Assembly: GCA_964370115.1 (NCBI GenBank)
Contig: CAYJIA010000001.1
Span: forward strand, 21,978 to 85,977
Direction of reading: 5' to 3'
Origin: SIG603 sp964370115
Lineage (GTDB): Bacteria; Bacillota; Clostridia; Oscillospirales; Acutalibacteraceae
Length of the DNA stretch: 64,000 nucleotides
Made by a program: the position numbers and the translations under genes. The notes beneath the pieces were generated by a model that searched no databases, was not told the DNA's origin, and saw only the letters and a list, made by a program, of their open reading frames with translations. Positions 59,578 through 64,000 of this stretch are shown piece by piece. Each line of letters opens with the position of its first letter. Position 1 is the first letter of the stretch.

Positions 59578-59662
59578 GGGCGGCCGATGACCGCCCCTAC
59601 AGGCAGAAAACCTTAAATTTAGGTGTAGTAGAAAAATCAGGGCAAGAGCAGAGCCCTTGCCC
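59578..59662. repeat. Two GC-rich intergenic hairpins
   Basis: GGGCGG/CCGCCC (59578-59596, stem around CCGATGA) followed by CCTACAGG, and GGGCAAG/CTTGCCC (59640-59662) followed by CCTACGG. Both end in the same CTAC tail. They are much more GC-rich than the surroundings and look like members of a dispersed family of intergenic palindromes; only one cluster is present here. Confidence 0.6.
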
Positions 59663-59676
59663 TACGGTTTTAAGCA

Positions 59677-60897
59677 CTACACTATCTTAGCTCTATCTTT
59701 TCGTCCTATAAAATAAATCGGAACGGCGAATGTTATAAGCGATAAAATCGATACTATTAACATTACAAAGACTAAAGATTCAAAACCTAGATATTCCATT
59801 ATGACTCCGCCTAAGAGCGTGGCGATTATTGACGCTACACCCTGTGTCATAGCCACGTAAAACGAAGTACTTGTAGCTAGAATTTTTTGTGGCAATGCCC
59901 TGCTTATATATTCTATCGGCGCACTAAGCACAATACCATTTGCAATAGATTGGAAAAACTGCGATAAAAACACCATAAATATATTTTCTGCAAACATAAG
60001 TGTCGTACACCTTAAAATCACTACAGCACAGGCAAAAATATAAAGATAGCTTATCTTAGTTTTCTTTACAAGCTTTCTCATAAAGAAGAGTACAGGAATT
60101 TCACAGATAACCGAAATCGCTGCCGCGCCACCAATTTGTGAGGAATCTCCACCAAGAGACAAAATTTTATAAGGCACGTTCACAAGCAGTGGCCTGTATG
60201 CAATAAAAAACAGTATATTGCTAATTAGAAAAATCATAAAAAACTTGTTGCGCATAAGTAATTTTACAACCTGAGAAAAAGATATACTTTTGTCTTTTTC
60301 TACCCCATCTTTATTAAGGCAAGGCACACTTGGTATAAAAAATGCTATCAGCACTGCTGTGGCAGCACAGCTTGCACTCACAATAAATAAAACATTAAAG
60401 TTTGCGAGCATGACAACTATATTTCCCATTATAAGCGATGATAGCGAAAAACCAAACGAACCACCAGCGCGTACTTTTCCATAATCTAAATATGGTCTAT
60501 TCTCTCTTAAATTTACACACCAAGTATCCATCAAAAATGCAATCGGAGTGCAAACTATCGCCATAAAAGAAATGGCAAGATATACAAGTATAATATTCTT
60601 TGTAGGCGCCGCCATCGGAAGAAGAAACACAGCTGCCGTCGACACCACAAGCGCCCCTATTATATATTTTTTTACAGGAATATATGTATCTGTAATAAAT
60701 CCTAAAATCGGTTGAAAAACCAGAGAGCAAACACATAGTATTGCGTTTAGTACATTTACTTGCAAAGCAGTATAGCCAAACTGGCTTAGATAAGAGACTG
60801 TAAACCCGCTATATGAACTTAAACACGCAAAGAAAACAACATAAAATAGAAAAAACAACATATTTTCTCTCTTTTTTCCGCTTAATGACTGTACCAC
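59677..60897 (-). CDS. Major facilitator superfamily transporter
   Basis: 406 residues with 12 hydrophobic segments. FFLFYVVFFACLSSYSGFTV and the loop FQPILGFITDTYIPVKKY (a D-x-x-x-x-K motif A analogue) mark an MFS protein close to the MFS_1-like/LacY-nucleoside symporter group. GTG start with GGAGG. Substrate unknown; transcribed against the ABC operon. Confidence 0.85.
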   Translation of the reverse strand: MVQSLSGKKRENMLFFLFYVVFFACLSSYSGFTVSYLSQFGYTALQVNVLNAILCVCSLVFQPILGFITDTYIPVKKYIIGALVVSTAAVFLLPMAAPTKNIILVYLAISFMAIVCTPIAFLMDTWCVNLRENRPYLDYGKVRAGGSFGFSLSSLIMGNIVVMLANFNVLFIVSASCAATAVLIAFFIPSVPCLNKDGVEKDKSISFSQVVKLLMRNKFFMIFLISNILFFIAYRPLLVNVPYKILSLGGDSSQIGGAAAISVICEIPVLFFMRKLVKKTKISYLYIFACAVVILRCTTLMFAENIFMVFLSQFFQSIANGIVLSAPIEYISRALPQKILATSTSFYVAMTQGVASIIATLLGGVIMEYLGFESLVFVMLIVSILSLITFAVPIYFIGRKDRAKIV

Positions 60898-61059
60898 TAA
60901 AGTCCCTCCTAATTTTCTTTTAGTTAATTATATTCCATTTTTTCACAAAACTCAACATTATTTTAGGAAAAATTTCAATAAAGTTATTTTAATGATTTAC
61001 AACATAAAAAAAGAATGTTATAATAATAACAATATATGAAATGTTAGGAGTGATAACTT

Positions 61060-61560
61060 ATGAACTCAATTTTCACAAGACGCAGTGTTAGAAGCTTTAC
61101 AGCTAAAAAGGTTGAGGCTGATAAGATTGAAATTATTTTAAAGGCCGGTATGCAGGCACCATCGGCTGGCAACCAACAGCCTTGGGAGTTTTATGTGATT
61201 GAAGACAAAGATAAGCTTTTCAAGCTTTCAGAATTTAGCCTATATGCTACTCCACTTAAAAATGCGACTTTGGGTATAGTAGTACTTGGAAATACTGATA
61301 GGCTGAAGTTTCATGACTATTTAGACCAAGACCTAGGCGCCTGTACTCAAAACATTTTACTAGAGGCTGTAAATCAAGGGCTCGGTGCAGTTTGGCTTGG
61401 CTCAAAAGGCTCTGAGCGAGAGGACTTTGTTCGAAACTTCTTAAATCTAGATAACAATCTCGTTCCATTTGCAATTATAGCTCTTGGATACCCTAAAGAC
61501 GACGACGCAAACACCTTTACAGATAGATTTGAAAAAAAATGGATACATTTTGATATTTAA
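61060..61560 (+). CDS. Nitroreductase-family flavoprotein
   Basis: 166 residues, the single-domain size of the FMN-dependent nitroreductase fold. TRRSVRSFTAKKV, MQAPSAGNQQPWEFYVI, LEAVNQGLGAVWLG and the C-terminal ALGYPKDDD are the usual FMN-binding and dimer segments. Substrate not predictable. AGGAG precedes the ATG. Confidence 0.9.
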   Translation: MNSIFTRRSVRSFTAKKVEADKIEIILKAGMQAPSAGNQQPWEFYVIEDKDKLFKLSEFSLYATPLKNATLGIVVLGNTDRLKFHDYLDQDLGACTQNILLEAVNQGLGAVWLGSKGSEREDFVRNFLNLDNNLVPFAIIALGYPKDDDANTFTDRFEKKWIHFDI

Positions 61561-61572
61561 TGAAAAAAAATA

Positions 61573-61601
61573 TTGAATTTTTTGTAAACAGGTGTTAAAA
61601 T
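61573..61601 (+). promoter_or_regulatory. Promoter of the second chemoreceptor gene
   Basis: TTGAAT (61573-61578), 17-base spacer, TAAAAT (61596-61601). Its spacer (TTTTTGTAAACAGGTGT) resembles that of the permease promoter at 54241-54269. Confidence 0.72.
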
Positions 61602-61650
61602 ATATTGTATGGGACTTTAAATATAATTTCTCAAGAAAGGAATTGTAAAC

Positions 61651-63825
61651 ATGAAGCAAAAATCGATTTTCTCAAGGAAACTTTCCGCAAAAATTGCACT
61701 TAGAATAGGTATAGTTCTTACCCTTGTATTTTCTCTTATACTAATTTCCACAACTTCCATTATGAGGGTTATTATTGAAAGTCAAGCTAGTGAAAACCTA
61801 TCTCTTACTGCAAATTCCAACGCAATAAAAATACAAAACATGGTTGATATTTCGGAAACTGCAAATCAGAATGTCGTCGACTATCTAAATTTTAGATTTA
61901 GTGAGTACGCATCCATGAGTGCAAGTGAAATTCAAGCAGAGCTTGCCGATCGTTCTAGAGAGAGCGATGTTGTAAACGGCTTAGACCTATCTGTGTCATC
62001 TGCTGAGACCGAAAGATATTTTCTCAACTCTTTTTGGAGTACTGTCAAAAGCAATGAAGTCGTTAGTGGAATATCTATGATGTTTGCACCTTATGCCTTT
62101 GACCAAAGTATTGAAAAATATGCAATTTACGTCACATCAGAAGATGCGATGACAAATAGCTTTGATGTATTTTTTGAAGATGACTATTATAATGAAGAAT
62201 ACTACGTAAAAGCTATTGAGCAAAATTCTATTTATATCACAGAACCTTTTAACTATAATGGCGAGTATCTAATCTCCATTGCATCACCTATTATTATTCA
62301 TGAAAACGTAATCGGTGTTGTTACAACTGATATAAGCGCTAATGCAATGCAAGAAATTGTCACCACTACTTATTCATACGATACTCTATTTGCATCTGTA
62401 ATAAATGAAGAAGGCAACTATATTATGGATATGAATAACAGTGATTTAATCGGCTCTTCATACTATAATAACTTTTCAAGCGACGCACAAATAGCCGAAT
62501 TTGATACCTTAATAGCAGCAGGTGAACCATTCATGCAGTCTTTATCTGGCTTTACAATTTATTACACCCCTGTTCAAGTAGGTAATGTCACTTGGTGGAC
62601 ACAGTGTGGAGTTATGGATTCTGAGCTATACGAGACTTCTAACACCTTATTAATAGGCCTTTCACTTGCATATATAGGAACTCTAGTTGTGCTATTATTT
62701 GTTATCATATTTATCACATCTAAATACCTATCACCACTTAATAAAATCGCAACTGCCGCAGATAATATATCTCATGGTAATTTTGATATTAATTTAGAGC
62801 CAAGTAAATCCTACGATGAGGTCGGAACCCTTACAAATAGCTTTAACGACATGTCATCTATACTAGGAAATCTCGTAGGTGAAATTCAAAGACTACTATA
62901 CCAAATGAGTCAAAACAATTTTAACCTTGAAATTTCAGGTGATGAACTTTATGTCGGTAAGTTATCTGACATCAAGACTTCGTTTGAGACCATTTCACAA
63001 AGTATAAGTGAAACTATGACCGATATCAAAACTGTTGCACATGAAGTTACAGCAGGTGCCGAGCAAGTTTCCTCTGGTGCCCAGTCTCTAGCCTCTGGTA
63101 CAACAGAGCAAGCAGCAAGCATTGAACAACTTAAAGATTCAATCGAAACGCTTACAGTTAATATCGATAAAAATAACGATTACACCTCACGCGCAAATGA
63201 TTTTGCAATAAGTTCAGGTGCAATAGTCCATGAAAACGCACTAAAAATGGACGAGCTCACAAAAGCTATTTCTGAAATTGAAATGTCGTCAACAAATATA
63301 AGCAAAATTATTAAAACTATCGATGATATCGCATTCCAAACAAATATACTCGCACTTAATGCTGCCGTTGAGGCTGCAAGAGCAGGCGAAGCAGGACGCG
63401 GATTTGCGGTTGTTGCCGATGAAGTTAGGAACCTTGCGCAAAAATCATCAGAGGCTGCAAGAAGCACCACAGCTCACATCGTGTCTACTTTAGAGCTTGT
63501 TGAAAAAGGAACTGTACTTGCAAAAGATGCTAATACATCTTTCACTAGTGTAAGCAAGTCGCAATCTGACTTTGCCGAAATCATGAGTAAAATCGCTGCA
63601 AACTCTTCAAAACAAGCCCTTGACGTTAAAGAAATTTCAAGTGGTATCGGCCAAATTGCAAATGTCGTTCAGGCAAATGCCGCAACTAGTCAAGAGAGTG
63701 CCGCTGCCAGCGAAGAGCTTTCTGTTCAGTCTTCTAACCTTAATGAATTAGTATCTGAATTTAAACTTATTAATGTAGAAAAAGACAATGACATTGACAA
63801 TATTGATGGTGTAGATTTAGACTAA
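61651..63825 (+). CDS. Methyl-accepting chemotaxis protein with dCache-like sensor
   Basis: 724 residues. TM1 at about 15-38, an extracellular region of about 300 residues with the double Cache pattern (YYVKAIEQNSIYITEPFNYN, LISIASPIIIHENVIGVVTTDIS), TM2 at about 331-355, HAMP (LNKIATAADNISHGNFDINL), and the signalling domain with its tip near residues 558-590 (DDIAFQTNILALNAAVEAAR and FAVVADEVRNLAQKSSEAAR). dCache receptors commonly sense amino acids or other small organics. The C-terminus lacks a methyltransferase-docking pentapeptide. AAAGGA before the ATG. Confidence 0.92.
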   Translation: MKQKSIFSRKLSAKIALRIGIVLTLVFSLILISTTSIMRVIIESQASENLSLTANSNAIKIQNMVDISETANQNVVDYLNFRFSEYASMSASEIQAELADRSRESDVVNGLDLSVSSAETERYFLNSFWSTVKSNEVVSGISMMFAPYAFDQSIEKYAIYVTSEDAMTNSFDVFFEDDYYNEEYYVKAIEQNSIYITEPFNYNGEYLISIASPIIIHENVIGVVTTDISANAMQEIVTTTYSYDTLFASVINEEGNYIMDMNNSDLIGSSYYNNFSSDAQIAEFDTLIAAGEPFMQSLSGFTIYYTPVQVGNVTWWTQCGVMDSELYETSNTLLIGLSLAYIGTLVVLLFVIIFITSKYLSPLNKIATAADNISHGNFDINLEPSKSYDEVGTLTNSFNDMSSILGNLVGEIQRLLYQMSQNNFNLEISGDELYVGKLSDIKTSFETISQSISETMTDIKTVAHEVTAGAEQVSSGAQSLASGTTEQAASIEQLKDSIETLTVNIDKNNDYTSRANDFAISSGAIVHENALKMDELTKAISEIEMSSTNISKIIKTIDDIAFQTNILALNAAVEAARAGEAGRGFAVVADEVRNLAQKSSEAARSTTAHIVSTLELVEKGTVLAKDANTSFTSVSKSQSDFAEIMSKIAANSSKQALDVKEISSGIGQIANVVQANAATSQESAAASEELSVQSSNLNELVSEFKLINVEKDNDIDNIDGVDLD

Positions 63826-63852
63826 ACTAAGCATTGATACTATTTAAAACAA

Positions 63853-63894
63853 AAAATCCTCTTGACCTTAAATATATAGGTCAAGAGGATTTTC
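63853..63894. terminator. Terminator after the second chemoreceptor gene
   Basis: AAAATCCTCTTGACCT, loop of 9, AGGTCAAGAGGATTTT. Strong and symmetric; it can serve both the chemoreceptor and the convergent partial gene. Confidence 0.93.
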
Positions 63895-63919
63895 TATTTA
63901 TAAAGCCCTTTAAATCTTA

Positions 63920-64000
63920 TTATGGTGTAGTAGGTGTATCCTCTACCATTTGAGCAAGCTCTACTGTATCTTCCATTTTCATGCCGATTAGCATTTGGTT
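63920..64000 (-). CDS. C-terminal end of an unidentified protein
   Basis: Minus-strand frame open from the window edge to a TAA at 63920-63922, 26 residues seen, ending in MVEDTPTTP. Too short to identify. It is placed next to a chemoreceptor and separated from it by the terminator at 63853-63894, and so is the 3' end of a convergent gene that starts outside the window. Confidence 0.5.
   Translation of the reverse strand, partial: NQMLIGMKMEDTVELAQMVEDTPTTP

Overview
This 64-kb window is AT-rich chromosomal DNA from an anaerobic member of the Clostridia (Bacillota). The assignment rests on gene content and order rather than on any rRNA: a lspA-divIVA-ylmH-sepF-yggS run joined to miaA-mutL-mutS-ylbF-miaB, formate-tetrahydrofolate ligase, Gram-positive type Shine-Dalgarno sequences before nearly every gene, frequent TTG/GTG starts, and Fe-S flavin/aldo-keto enzymes. 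The assembly is a draft: there is exactly 100 bases of N at 24093-24192, inside a repeat array. No phage, IS element or CRISPR array was seen.

Layout. (1) 1-12798, minus strand: a long housekeeping operon read from a clear promoter at 12833-12861: miaB, ylbF-like, mutS, mutL, miaA, a HlyD-like membrane protein, yggS, sepF, ylmH, divIVA, lspA, and rluD, which runs off the left edge. (2) 12914-22739, minus strand: an Mrp/Mbh-type cation antiporter operon (E, F, G, a D/E/B fusion, C, then four consecutive large antiporter-like subunits), ending with a CBS-domain protein. (3) 22867-24663: an AraC-type regulator, tRNA-Trp, and a tandem array whose 183/184-bp units each start with the 3' end of that tRNA. 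(4) 24664-30707: rodA, then a plus-strand operon fhs-tsaE-tsaB-rpiB-upp, and a GNAT acetyltransferase. tsaB has no normal start codon in frame. (5) 30951-35536, minus strand: an aromatic amino acid operon (DAHP synthase, EPSP synthase, prephenate dehydratase, AroQ, AroE) preceded by a promoter, a 34-codon Phe/Tyr-rich leader peptide and a terminator whose 5' arm can also pair with a sequence at the leader stop codon: a textbook attenuator layout. (6) 35545-44674: a lipoprotein of unknown function, ung, an Fe-S aldo/keto reductase, a DHH phosphoesterase, two FAD oxidoreductases, a small export protein, a NiaR-like repressor, and a Crh-like HPr paralogue directly before mgsA. (7) 44782-49381, minus strand: a five-gene cluster with an SCP2 lipid-carrier domain, an alpha/beta hydrolase, a free-standing condensation enzyme, an acyl carrier protein and an AMP-forming ligase. 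It looks like a dispersed minimal NRPS/lipid-acylation pathway. (8) 49638-64000: a calcium-type P-ATPase, two chemoreceptors, a uracil/xanthine permease, a three-gene ribose-type sugar ABC importer, an MFS transporter, a nitroreductase, and the tail of an unknown gene.

Strongest candidates for something undescribed: the five-gene carrier-protein cluster, the crh-like/mgsA pair, the aromatic attenuator, the tRNA-anchored tandem array, and a three-copy dispersed hairpin element whose stems show compensatory changes between copies. All calls are from reading the sequence. No database search was run.
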